Positions 39,901 through 48,042 of a DNA stretch of 64,000 nt are shown here, one piece after another. The stretch's first letter is position 1. Every line of letters starts with the position of its first letter. Source of the stretch: Apoda limacodes (taxonomy: Eukaryota > Arthropoda > Insecta > Lepidoptera > Limacodidae); contig OX291562.1 in assembly GCA_946406115.1 (NCBI GenBank), positions 774,001 to 838,000 on the forward strand, in the 5' to 3' direction. The position numbers and the translations under genes were made by a program. The notes under the pieces are model-generated. The model worked only from the letters and a program-made list of their open reading frames with translations. It ran no database searches and had not been told where the DNA came from.

Positions 39901-42362
39901 GACTAGGCATTCTGACTTAAGTAATGAATATGCCGAACACATTAATAAGGTCCGTGATATGTTAACCGAGGGCAGAATACAAAAATGTTAAAATAAAGTC
40001 ACAAATTAATTAGACGATGAAGGTTTAGATGCCTTTAAGGGACTAGAGAGAGGAATTGCGATTAGACATTGTTTTTAGCGATTAAAGGTGAGTTTATTCT
40101 AGCACCCAAATATTAACATATGGGGGAATCGCACATCAAAAAATTGTAACAAAGAAAACATTACCACTCTATTAATGGTGAACGCTAACTGTAAATTTGC
40201 TGTTAAAGCTTTATAAATACAAAATGGTTAACCAGAAAGCAGTATAAAATATATCAAGAAAATGTCAGTTAAAAAAACTGACAAGGGCTGGATGACTGGC
40301 GAAAGTTTTTATGAATACATCGGTAATGTATCCTTGCCATAATTGAAAGAAAAGAGAAATTATTTGTAGTAAGTATTTTCCAGTGTTATTGTTTTAGATG
40401 GCCATAAATACCGCCTAACTCTGGTAATAAAATGGAATCGGCTTAGTTCCCGACACGACCCACCTGATACAGCCATTTCCATAAGAACAGAAACGGATAT
40501 ATGGAGAATAAATAACGAAGGCTAGAAGATAACAAAATTCAGTGTGCGCACACATTTTGTTAAATGACCCAAACTTCACAGCTAATGTCAAGGCAGGTTT
40601 TGCAACTGGCAGCCTTTTTCCTTTTGATCCAGAAAATGTCAATTAAATACCGGGCTGATAATTCAAAATATACTCGTCGATAGAAAACACTTAATAATGT
40701 GATAGAAGAGTAAACGTCTAAAGTATTATCAAAATGACTGAGATTGGAATGGATGTGCTGAAGCTGCAATGCTATGCATTGTTTGGAAGTCTTTTCAAGA
40801 CGATAGTTTATCTCCGCAGTTAAAAGAAGTGCATCTATCGAATGTTTTGAATTAAAATTCACCTTTTTAAAAGTATCCTCAATGAGACTCAGTGTCTTAA
40901 TCACCACCTCTTTCATCACTTGGTGCAAGAGAACACTTATTGTACAGCACTAAGTAAAATCCACTTAGTCCGGTGATATACCTTTTAAAAACGAAGCTTG
41001 TTTCGCGTAACATTCGTCACACACACACACACACACACACGTACTATTCATCACACGTACTACACGTCACACGCATTGTAACTGATGCCTTATATTTTGA
41101 TTAGAACTGGTGTTGTAGAAACTAGTGTCCTATATAAGTTCAGGATATGGCATTTCCACCTCTGTAAATTCCAGATGGAGATAGATAAACAGAAACTGCA
41201 GCAAAGATCTGATTATGTAAAGATAATTATAACGTTTTACGGACGTAACTAGATGTACGTACAATGTTAACTGTGATGGTTCTGTGTTGCGTGGTACCGC
41301 AGGTGGTGTCGACACTGCGCGAGTACCCGTGCCTGTCGGGTTGCGGCGCGCTGCACGCGCTGGCGTCGTCTGCGTGCCGCGCCGCGTGGGCCGTCAGCCT
41401 GCACTCCCCCCCGCTGCGGATAGATACAGACTTTACACCTGGTATGTACAACTAACATGGAATCTTCAACGCTTGCCACCGATTAACAAAGATGATGTTA
41501 AAACGCTTGATTTGAAGTCGATATACAATCAGAAGCCAAATATACAAGAAGAAACAATACGATATACAACAAGAAATAACCTTAAGCTTTAACAACTCTG
41601 AAGAAATGTTTCTCTGTACTGAGAAGTTATTTAATCTCGTAATACTTGTGCAAGCCTTAAAATGAACTTCCATAACGTAAAGATTCCAGGGCAAAGACGA
41701 TTTGCTCTGTCGGTATTTTAAGCTTCATGGCCTTCATTATCAATTAACTTAGTAATTTTACTAATGAGGTGATTCAATTATTTCAGTTACTGAAGGTGTT
41801 TGGAAAGTGAGTTGAAGCTATTTTATTTATTAATGATCACTGAAGAGCCAGAGTCCATTTAGCCGAGAATGTTGTCGAGCTCCGTGTCAGCTCTTACATT
41901 TAACCGAGAATGTTGTCGAGCTCCGTGCCAGCTCTTACATTTAGCCGAGAATGTTGTCGAGCTCCGTGCGAGCTCTTACATTTAGATTTTTCATATTTGA
42001 AGATTTTTTTACAATAGATTAGTCTTGTTCATGCTTGATCACATTTTTTCAAATTCTTAGATGGATTTCAAAAGTTGAAGTTGTTAATTGTAGTTATGCA
42101 GTGCAGATTACCTATCTTAAAGGCAACGAGTAATAAAATAATAAAAACATCAAATTTCTTCCGTTATTTCTTAGAAGATATGTTATGTTATGCTATACAA
42201 GGTATGTTGTTTGTGGTTGCAGTGGTGATGAGCCCTGAGAAACACGTCCGGTACAGTGTGGGCGAGACGCGCGAGCGGCGCTCCGACCTCATCAAGTCGT
42301 TCGTGTGGCCCGCGCTGATGGACGGGCCAAGGTGCCTCTTCCGCGCCGTCGTGCTCACGTGA
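18703..42362 (+). CDS. Mitochondria-eating protein (MIEAP/SPATA18) family, last eight coding exons, 5' partial
   Basis: Eight exons (18703-18905, 24350-24477, 26155-26405, 34797-34970, 38629-38761, 39024-39212, 41303-41441, 42223-42362) all have GT and AG borders and agreeing phases; joined they give 451 codons plus TGA. The C-terminal 130 residues fit the MIEAP C-terminal domain: PPLRIDTD, then SFVWPALMDGPRCLFRAVVL, close to the vertebrate PPLDI and VWPALM blocks. The vertebrate protein is about 540 residues and acts at damaged mitochondria. An acidic/serine linker (DSASDGYHSDSDESHQHPD) lies in exon 4 of this set. The first exon starts mid-codon, so at least one upstream exon is missing from my model. 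Exons are much more GC-rich than the introns. Family call is firm for the C-terminus; the N-terminal half is assigned by splicing continuity. Confidence 0.8.
19405..20085. mobile_element. Dispersed repeat; inverted partner at 59834-60155
   Basis: 19405-19455 and 19850-20085 together match the reverse complement of 59834-60155 (shared GAGTTGCACTCCGGGAGTGC, TTGACAATGTCAAAGAC and ATGCCACGCC blocks). The 19456-19849 part is absent from the other copy and carries C and T homopolymers, so it is probably an insertion. No coding capacity. Confidence 0.7.
21668..21810 (-). mobile_element. LINE 3' tail fragment
   Basis: Inverted LINE 3' end: AAATCAAATTAAACAATATT, then TATTCAAATAGG and ACTTTTGAATCGTCA, as at 16665-16740 and (sense) 56640-56700. 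Confidence 0.65.
21811..22730. other. Intronic DNA with small Helitron-like fragments
   Basis: 22150-22290 has GGGCCAAAGCTAGTATATTAT, a junction motif I associate with lepidopteran Helitron-like repeats, but the fragment is too short to classify. The rest is AT-rich and unassigned. Confidence 0.35.
22731..24150 (-). mobile_element. LINE relic with reverse transcriptase pieces
   Basis: Minus strand shows RVPQGGV (23521-23542), DDLQIYAEAP (about 23425-23458) and AINT-like thumb sequence further on, in the order expected for RT. Every frame has stops. 22790-22870 resembles 3990-4070, the 3' UTR of element A, so the two may share a tail, although the RT motifs (VPQGG versus VPQGS) point to different families. 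Confidence 0.65.
24350..24477 (+). CDS. MIEAP-family exon (b)
   Basis: Acceptor TTATTGTAG, donor GTGATA. Encodes LGTHGLTADSSGSLISLHVA followed by a charged amphipathic helix (MKNELQRHLEVYKQALHKLDE), which is a likely coiled-coil piece. Ends on a codon boundary. Confidence 0.75.
24785..25195 (+). mobile_element. Helitron-like non-autonomous repeat
   Basis: Begins ATTATGAAGAGGAAAGGTTT and ends GTGCGGGCGAAGCCGCCGGC then AGAAGCTT. The interior includes ACGGGACCGATTTGAAAAA and ATTATCCCTGATGAACATAG, found inverted at 52790-52880. The terminal motif is typical, from memory, of lepidopteran Helitron-like elements. No coding capacity. Confidence 0.65.
25235..25420. repeat. Dispersed repeat shared with 8360-8560
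   Basis: Several short blocks (AACACTTGT, TTGCATTTGGT, GTTATAAAAGTTA) occur in the same order in both places. Confidence 0.5.
26155..26405 (+). CDS. MIEAP-family exon (c)
   Basis: Acceptor TTCTTCACAG, donor GTAGGT. Starts on a codon boundary with SPVTVNQELASSSHQRLLAL, then a helix-rich segment with DVERRLIDNKSLLTIVDKP. It ends after two bases of a codon. Largest exon of the set. Confidence 0.8.
27206..27308. repeat. 24-bp tandem repeat, about four units
   Basis: Units share GTTAACGAGTGCGTGCTCAG plus TAAA; the last is shortened. In one frame it reads SVKLTSAC repeated, which I regard as a by-product of a unit length divisible by three. Confidence 0.8.
27540..28055 (+). mobile_element. GC-rich retroposed element with A-tail
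   Basis: A GC-rich island in AT-rich DNA that ends CAACTGCATAGTCAGTCAG followed by an A run. The same end, also followed by A, occurs alone at 51241-51298. A defined 3' end plus A-tail with variable 5' truncation is the signature of LINE or SINE retroposition. I could not assign a protein to the body. Confidence 0.55.
28930..29010. repeat. ACATA-type microsatellite
   Basis: Degenerate run of ACATACAAATACATA units. Confidence 0.6.
29830..30015 (+). mobile_element. Helitron-like repeat, 5'-truncated copy
   Basis: Shares ACTAAACGGCTTGACCGAT, TTTCACAGAAACGAATGT and TAATTGAGGAGTTGCCGTAA with the longer copies at 24785-25195 and 52388-52940. Confidence 0.6.
30340..30650 (-). mobile_element. LINE reverse transcriptase fragment
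   Basis: Minus strand encodes LPSYGLPESLSYWMASFLS then INAGVPQGSVLSPTLFLL, i.e. RT blocks just before the catalytic YADD box, which is missing. Same family as the relic at 32290-33560 (LPSYGVPEGLCKWVASF). Confidence 0.8.
31850..32215 (-). mobile_element. LINE 3' end fragment
   Basis: On the minus strand, IAPLAIGREFILTPQN and then frameshifted LWNDLP-like and FLRVGNARVIP sequence, followed by the tail with GGTCCGCCTGATAATAAGCGG. This is the C-terminal end of ORF2 plus 3' UTR of the same family as 46.6-47.5 kb. Confidence 0.7.
32290..33560 (-). mobile_element. LINE relic: RT domain and 3' tail
   Basis: Minus strand from 33513: an RT start (LSLDVHKSSGPDGIPAVVLK, NVHPVPKTGKRSD), then LVSDRQYGFRHGRSTDDLL, LDIAKAFDRVWHRGLLSKL, and further down a PKKTQVCAFTAKKTPF thumb segment and the LINE tail at 32300-32370. 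Frameshifts and stops separate the blocks and the catalytic YxDD region is lost. Jockey-like by motif style. Confidence 0.8.
33857..33920. repeat. Short dispersed repeat shared with 2137-2200
   Basis: Contains GTTATGCTGCGTTTGCGGGC as in the other copy. Confidence 0.65.
34797..34970 (+). CDS. MIEAP-family exon (d)
   Basis: Acceptor ACATTGCAG, donor GTGAGA. Encodes PVAGVLMNFSRGCAAVLAQM then an acidic/serine-rich linker with SDGYHSDSDESHQHP. Both ends split codons after two bases. Confidence 0.8.
36045..36990. repeat. Segment bounded by inverted GGATAT-rich blocks
   Basis: 36050-36095 (TCTTCGGATATATATCCGAG, CCGGATATG) and 36893-36985 (CGGATATATTAAGCGGATAT, GACATATCC) are rich in CGGATAT and its inverse. 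The interior has no coding frame. It could be a non-autonomous DNA element; terminal repeats were not precisely defined. Confidence 0.4.
37180..37440 (+). mobile_element. LINE C-terminal remnant
   Basis: Plus strand reads FFEEEVIIFVKGRRASDAPG then VASVYGID, matching the FLKGWQRASGVASVH-type end of the LINE at 46.6-47.5 kb but in the opposite direction. A last tail piece lies at about 37715-37760. Confidence 0.6.
38629..38761 (+). CDS. MIEAP-family exon (e)
   Basis: Acceptor TGTTACAG, donor GTGAGT. Encodes KLVAQYAAVWSRAAEETLPA, LEPLRQIPHLKYKIVFSVVV. The last residues are hydrophobic and continue into exon (f), like the helix preceding the MIEAP C-terminal core. Confidence 0.8.
39024..39212 (+). 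CDS. MIEAP-family exon (f)
   Basis: Separated from exon (e) by the shortest intron (262 bp). Acceptor GGTCCAG, donor GTCAGA. Encodes LSFRAAISLRDRRLSEVRAL, an alanine/serine-rich stretch, and DTAHSFPLGEAERTVVGQ. Phase 0 at both ends. Confidence 0.8.
39720..40700 (+). pseudogene. Pogo/Tigger-type (CENP-B-like DDE) transposase relic
   Basis: In order on the plus strand, across several frames: KKTDKGWMTGESFYEYIGNV (about 40272-40330), VIVLDGHKYRLTL (about 40386-40425, holding the second catalytic aspartate), and FDPENVN (about 40622-40644), the typical C-terminal mark of insect Tigger-like proteins. Upstream, ENITTLLMVNANCKFA (40160-40200) fits the block before it. Many stops; the DNA-binding N-terminus was not recognised. 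Lies in a MIEAP-family intron. Confidence 0.75.
40990..41080. repeat. CA-rich microsatellite and TACACGTCACACG repeats
   Basis: About ten CA units followed by three loosely repeated CACACGTAC pieces. Confidence 0.7.
41303..41441 (+). CDS. MIEAP-family exon (g)
   Basis: Acceptor GGTACCGCAG, donor GTATGT. Encodes VVSTLREYPCLSGCGALHAL, ACRAAWAVSLHSPPLRIDTD. The PPLRID block matches PPLDI of vertebrate MIEAP. Ends one base into a codon. Confidence 0.85.
41858..41980. repeat. 41-bp tandem repeat, three copies
   Basis: Units begin TTTAGCCGAGAATGTTGTCG and end AGCTCTTACA, differing at two or three positions. Located 240 bp before the last MIEAP exon. Confidence 0.85.
42223..42362 (+). CDS. MIEAP-family last coding exon (h)
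   Basis: Acceptor GTGGTTGCAG; stop TGA at 42360-42362. Encodes VMSPEKHVRYSVGETRERRS then DLIKSFVWPALMDGPRCLF and RAVVLT. The VWPALM block is the strongest single match to the MIEAP family; the protein ends a few residues after it, without the long serine/arginine tail of the human protein. Confidence 0.88.
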
Positions 42363-43202
42363 CAACACAAGGACGAATGAAATCAATATATTTATTATGA
42401 AATTACACATAGTGGTAAAAAAACCAACGTAAACCTTCAAGTTTTGTACCTTTATTGGTGTCAATTGTCTGAATAAGTTTGATTTTTTGTTTAATAAGGT
42501 CATTGAGATGGAGGATAAAACCTATACGACAGTATCTTGGCTGTTATCTACTAAATTTCAGTTTTCGCTAATAATATTGATTATCTTGACAGACGACTGC
42601 GTATGTTTTGTAGTAGGTATGCTACAGTTGGTTCTGTTATTAAACTGTGTGATGATAACATTTATTTCTAGTACTCATGTCAGGCTTTAAGAAAAAGTGA
42701 ATTAGGTAAATCTTTTTCGTTGGTGCCAGCTGGTTTTATAATTTATTTATTATTTTTATGCATAGAAGATTTATTTGAGAATAAGGAAAATTTGTGGAAG
42801 TGTAGGCTAAAGAATATTTTATTATTGACATTCTATGGGTCTACACCGCAACCTGGGTAACTCGTTGTGGACTTTCAATTGTCAATAATACTCGAATGAA
42901 TGAGTATGACTCACAGAGCAACAACGGTTTTGTTGTTCCCTATATATGCCTTAGTATGCATGTATTTTAGTCTATATTTTACGATAAACACCAAGAAAAT
43001 TTATCTTTAGCTCATTTTTGATAAATGGGGTCAAATGGTCAAAAATTGACGCTTTTGGTAATTTTCATTATTTTGTTTTTGTCAAAAAATATAATTGTGT
43101 CCATTTCTGATAATATGATAGTAAAGTAGAACTCTTATATTTCTTAATGTGTTAAATTGGTACAGTTTCTTTTATTTTTACTGAAGTTATCAATTTACAA
43201 CC

Positions 43203-43208
43203 AATAAA
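43203..43208 (+). terminator. Candidate polyA signal of the MIEAP-family gene
   Basis: AATAAA about 840 bp after the stop codon, followed by a GT-rich stretch. It is the first canonical signal I found on this strand; an earlier variant signal is possible. Confidence 0.45.
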
Positions 43209-43969
43209 GCGCTTTATTTTGTTGAACTGTGATCAGTGTTGAAAGTTTCGATGTAAGACATTGTTTCATTATAAGAATTGGTCTGAGTGTTTATCAGAAT
43301 AGTACCTACTCAGTATTGTAATGAATGCATGTAATGGTTTAAATATTCAGTAAATCTTATTTTCATAACGTTAAATACATAACGTTCCATACGCGGTAGC
43401 TGGTAGACCGACCTAAAGACGAAACAAAAAGGAATATATGGAAATGCTTTGATTGCCTTATTCGTAGAACTGATTCCAAATTAATTAATGAACTCCAATT
43501 GATAATATAAAAAATGTACGTATTGACATAAAGACTTTCACGTTCAGTTTCCTTAATCATCTCAACATTGTGGGAGATCGCGGATCCAGCTGCTATATCG
43601 TAGTGAACGCTGCCAGAACTATTACAGATATAGGTGCTATTAATATAACACATTTTCTTATTCTTCTTATGTCGACGCTTGGATCACCTGCATCACTGAT
43701 TAGAAATAGGGGACATATCCCAAAAACCTATTTTTTATGAAAGAAATAAAACTGTCTTCAGTTTAATATAAGTTGATTTTAACTTTAAAAAAAGTTAATC
43801 AATTAATTAAGATCAGTCTACCGCCTACAAACTGCTCCTGTGAGATTACGCAGGACACTGTCAGTATATGTCTCCCAAGGAAATATAGACGCTTTGCAAT
43901 AATTATCTGTGACTGGGAAGCGTATCTACAAAAATTTCAATTGCTCAGGTACTCTCTGCTCTCAGTGAC
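43209..43969. other. No gene recognised
   Basis: AT-rich; a 96-codon minus-strand frame (43653-43363) shows no family motif. Confidence 0.35.
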
Positions 43970-44650
43970 GACCACCTCCGTCACCTGCACAACTATTATA
44001 AAATAATACACTCATGCCAAATAAAGTTAAACGTTACTGGTTAAAATTCATGTGAGATGCAAAACTGAGAGATAACGAATTTAACAGATGGTGTACTTTC
44101 TCACAGAGAGGCGGGCGTTCAAAAACTAAGAGTTGGATTACAAATAAAAAAGGACTATCTGGAATTTTCTGGAACATTTTTTAATTCACTATTAAAAAAT
44201 GCAATAAAAATGAACTGCTCATCGCTCCCAAAGCCACTCCCGGACGCAGCACGTTAGGACCATCCTGCCGCCATTTTGGATGTACAAAGCTTGAAATCCT
44301 TCCCCATGTCCTCGGGTACTGCAAACGTGGCAACTTATTTCGTTCAATAAACACATACGAAGTGCATAAAGAGGTCCCGTGTCAGTTACCGGATGGCAAT
44401 CGTGGTGTCGCTGTTGTAGTGATTAACTGCGACCTAGATACAGGACTCGTCATCGATCCTACAGTTTGCTTTGAAAAAAATTATTAAAATCTGGCTCTAA
44501 TGATCGACCAACACGAGAAAAACCGTTACAAGTCCAGTATACCACACCTCTGGTAACTGAGTGATGTCATAACATACGAAAGTGATAAGACTACTCTTTG
44601 GAGCTCGTGGTACAGCTAGTACATTGTTAGTGAACTATTTAAAAAAATAG
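43970..44650 (+). pseudogene. R2-type LINE C-terminus: zinc knuckle and PD-(D/E)XK endonuclease, disrupted
   Basis: Plus-strand pieces in order: DNEFNRWCTFSQRGGRSKT, WITNKKGLSG, APKATPGRSTLG, the zinc-knuckle-like CRHFGCTKLEILPHVLGYC (about 44266-44322), EVHKEVPCQLPDGN, GLVIDPTVCFE (about 44440-44475), KNRYKSSIPHL and, after a frameshift, LFGARGTASTLLVNYLKK ending at TAG 44648-44650. Knuckle plus restriction-like endonuclease after RT is the R2/NeSL-type plan. The RT is missing, as in a 5'-truncated copy. One or more frameshifts and stops make it dead. Confidence 0.65.
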
Positions 44651-44843
44651 AAAACTCAATATATTAGCCCTAGTGAAAATATTCTTTAAAAGATTCAATA
44701 TCAGTTGTAATGAACCGTCTTTACTTTACGTCTACTAATTACATAGAATTATTATTCAAATATTTATTATAAATTGTATTAAAAAATATGTAAAATATGA
44801 CTAAAAGGTAAGCTATGTCGTACTCGTGAGGCAAGGCGATAAC

Positions 44844-45721
44844 ACTCTCTCGCTCAGTGAGCCTCTCTCGTTTAGTGAGCCTTTCTCGCTCAGTGAGCCT
44901 CTCTCGTTCAGTGAGCCTCTCTCGTTTAGTGAGCCTTTCTCGCTCAGTGAGCCTCTCTCGGTTAGTGAGCCTCTCTCGGTTAGTGAGCCTCTCTCGCTCA
45001 GTGAGCCTCTCTCGTTCAGTGAGCCTCTCTCGTTCAGTGAGCCTCTCTCGTTCAGTGAGCCTCTCTCGTTCAGTGAGCCTCTCTCGTTCAGTGAGCCTCT
45101 CTCGTTTAGTGAGCCTTTCTCGCTCAGTGAGCCTCTCTCGGTTAGTGAGCCTCTCTCGTTTAGTGAGCCTCTCTCGTTCAGTGAGCCTCTCTCGTTTAGT
45201 GAGCCTTTCTCGCTCAGTGAGCCTCTCTCGTTCAGTGAGCCTCTCTCGTTTAGTGAGCCTTTCTCGCTCAGTGAGCCTCTCTCGGTTAGTGAGCCTCTCT
45301 CGGTTAGTGAGCCTCTCTCGTTTAGTGAGCCTCTCTCGTTCAGTGAGCCTCTCTCGTTTAGTGAGCCTTTCTCGCTCAGTGAGCCTCTCTCGGTTAGTGA
45401 GCCTCTCTCGGTTAGTGAGCCTCTCTCGGTTAGTGAGCCTCTCTCGCTCAGTGAGCCTCTCTCGTTCAGTGAGCCTCTCTCGTTTAGTGAGCCTTTCTCG
45501 CTCAGTGAGCCTCTCTCGGTTAGTGAGCCTCTCTCGTTCAGTGAGCCTCTCTCGTTCAGTGAGCCTCTCTCGTTCAGTGAGCCTCTCTCGTTTAGTGAGC
45601 CTTTCTCGCTCAGTGAGCCTCTCTCGGTTAGTGAGCCTCTCTCGTTCAGTGAGCCTCTCTCGTTCAGTGAGCCTCTCTCGGTTAGTGAGCCTCTCTCGTT
45701 CAGTGAGCCTCTCTCGCTCAG
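44844..45721. repeat. 18-bp satellite, about 49 copies
   Basis: Consensus AGTGAGCCTCTCTCGTTY with four main variants at the last bases (TTT, TTC, GTT, CTC) and a subset carrying TTTCTCG, which nearly always follows a TTT unit and ends CTC. The unit is divisible by three and stop-free in several frames, so long open frames appear on both strands (for example repeated SEPLSF on plus and ERLTNR on minus). These are by-products: no start context, splice sites or non-repeat domain. Each unit carries GAGAGAG on the minus strand. Confidence 0.95.
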
Positions 45722-45948
45722 CTTCCCGCATATAGACAAGGCCCTTTGTTTGTTCTCAACCATATTTTGTTACAAATTATCTGCATTACAGAGCAGTTGA
45801 CGAGTCCCATTGTCACAGGGAACATACATTTACACACAGAGAATGCAAGTTTGTAGCGCGGCCGGAACTATTTGTAAAAATATTATGTCCCCTTTTTCCA
45901 AGCAGCTATTCGCATGGTCATCGGCATAAATTAGGCACCTCAATTGTA

Positions 45949-45998
45949 ACTTATTCATTACTATTCATTACTATTCATTACTATTCATTACTATTCAC
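45949..45998. repeat. 10-bp tandem repeat ATTCATTACT
   Basis: Between four and five units, almost perfect. Confidence 0.85.
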
Positions 45999-46600
45999 GT
46001 GCCTCTTTTTCAAATTTTACTTGGAAATATAATAATCTAATAGATTTGAGATTATTATGATTTTTCATAAAATTTTGGAAAGACTTGTTAAATCTAATTT
46101 CCAATACAGAATACAGAAAATAATATAGAAAGCTCGAACCTCGAACCTCAAACGTGACTATAAAGTGTAACCTAATCGAGACAAAATGTGAGTTAGTTCA
46201 AGAGGGTTCAAGTTCAAGTTCTTATCCAATTACAACTTGGTAGCTTTTCTAGGAATTCAGTAGTGAGCTTCGTTGTTGTTACAAATATATTTAGATGAAT
46301 GTATTAAGATCGGCTCGTGTTAAAGTCTCAAATTAAGTTTTGATGAATTCTAGATTGTTTCATATTTGTATAATAGACTCGTACGAGGTCTAAAGTTTTG
46401 TAATTACAGCTGTTATTACTTATATTGTTCGTTTTATTTGTGTTTTTCTTTTAATTTCAGAAGTAATATGTTATATACTTGAGGGTTTTGACTCTTAACT
46501 TCTAAAATAAGGTTATTTTAAAGACGAACGCAGTCTGGTTCAAAAATCTATTCAATGCAACAATGAAGAAATTTTAGACAGTGTATCTATTAGTCTTATT
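45999..46600. other. No gene recognised
   Basis: AT-rich DNA with a short AAGTTCAAGTTC repetition near 46205; nothing identified. Confidence 0.4.
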
Positions 46601-46609
46601 TTTTTTTTT

Positions 46610-47545
46610 TTAACCACTAAGGTGGCAAACAAGCTTGCGGTCCGCCTGATGGTAAGCGTTCACGGGTTTTTTTTTTTATACCACTAAGGTAGCAAACAAG
46701 CTTACGGTCCGCCTGATGGTAAGCGTTCACGGGTTTTTTTTTTTTTTTTTAATACCACTAAGGTGGCAAACAAGCTTACGGTCCGCCTGATGGTAAGCGG
46801 TCACCGTAGCCTATGGAGGCTTGCAACACCAGGGGTATCACTTGCGCGTTGCCGACCCTTCAGAAATCTAATAACTTCTTTCTTGAAGAACTCCATACTG
46901 TAGTCCTTCCAGAAATTCTTGGCAGGGAGCTCATTCCACAACTTAAGCGTAGCCTATGGACGCTTGCAACACCACTCGCGCGTTGCCAACCTTTCAGAAA
47001 TCTAATAACTTCGTTCTCGAAGAACCCCGTACTGCAGTCCGTAGAGAAAACCTTGGCAAGGAGCTCATTCCACAACCCAAGCGTTCACGGGAGGAAGTTG
47101 CTCTAAAACCGTACGCGACCATTCCGGTTCTAAAGTGTAAGAATGAATTCCCTGCCAATAGCGAACGATGTGATGGTAGAAAGTACCCATGGGCATCATT
47201 TCGAATAATTCCTCAGAACACATTCCATTGTACAAGTGGTAGAACACACACAGAGAGGCTAAGTCACTCCTCAGACTTAAGGGCTCGATACGGCAAGTGA
47301 GTTTGGGATCGTCGTCAATTCTCACAGCCCTTCATTGAACCTAGTCAAAAGGGCCAGGCTGGTATCCGGATGAACTCCCTCAGAGATGGCAGCAGTACTC
47401 CACATGGTGCCGAACTTGCGACTGTTCCCACTGTTCGCTCTGTTGAGTTCAGTTTTTCGGACGCCAGGTTCACCTTGTCTTACAAATGATCTCGAAACTG
47501 AACATGAAGCTGGAGATCTCAACACCAAGGATACCAATGATCTTA
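46610..47545 (-). mobile_element. LINE 3' end with triplicated tail and tandemly duplicated ORF end
   Basis: Minus strand from 47545: RFVRQGEPGV-like sequence, then LTCRIEPLSLRSDLASLCVF, YHLYNGMCSEELFEMM, GIHSYTLEPEWSR, then a FLKGWQRASGVASVH segment. The last part is present twice in tandem (about 46805-46948 and 46949-47087), and the very end (GGTCCGCCTGATGGTAAGCG plus T-run) is present three times at 46612-46800. The T-runs are A-tails in the sense strand. ORF2 C-terminus only; dead. Confidence 0.8.
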
Positions 47546-47966
47546 CGTTTTATGCTCTTATGTTTACGCATCTTACTTGCTGTACGTATAATCATGTACA
47601 AAAAAAAAATAAGTAGGGTCCAAAATCCGCTTTCCTTTATTTTTGTTTGATTAAAAACGGTTAGACATTTACTATCGCGTTTAGTTTCTTCTTTAGAGGT
47701 ACAGAATCACAACCGAAATAATTAAAATATTGTTTAGTTAGACTGCTTACAGAATATAACTATCGGAACAGTTGTTATAGTTTTAGGCTTCTCCTGCATT
47801 CATTATAATATTCATGAAACATTCTTTTGGGCTGCGCTCATCGATGTCCTGGCTGTAAACAACGTGACTAATACCATAATGATTCAGCGGCGATCTATCG
47901 AACGCTTCTGCGACATCACGATATTACGATATCACACGTTTGTGATTAGATTACGGACAAGTGCGA

Positions 47967-47998
47967 TATAAACTGTAACAAAGGGATCGCCGATCAGT
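47967..47998 (+). promoter_or_regulatory. Core promoter of the DM9 gene: TATA box and TCAGT initiator
   Basis: TATAAA at 47967-47972 and TCAGT at 47994-47998. The A of TCAGT lies 29 bases after the first T, the usual arthropod spacing. The resulting 5' UTR would be about 47 bases, ending at the ATG at 48043. Confidence 0.65.
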
Positions 47999-48042
47999 CA
48001 ATTTTGATAATTCGCTGCGAAAAGTGCTGCAATTTGTGTATA

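Noticed and set aside
43363..43653. 96-codon minus-strand frame
   Set aside because: Isolated in AT-rich DNA, no family motif or exon signals.
44844..45721. CRISPR-like array
   Set aside because: Units are contiguous with no unique spacers, and the genome is eukaryotic.
44739..45800. Long open frames of 290-330 codons on both strands
   Set aside because: They are products of an 18-bp stop-free repeat; several frames are open at once and none has a non-repeat domain, start context or splice sites.
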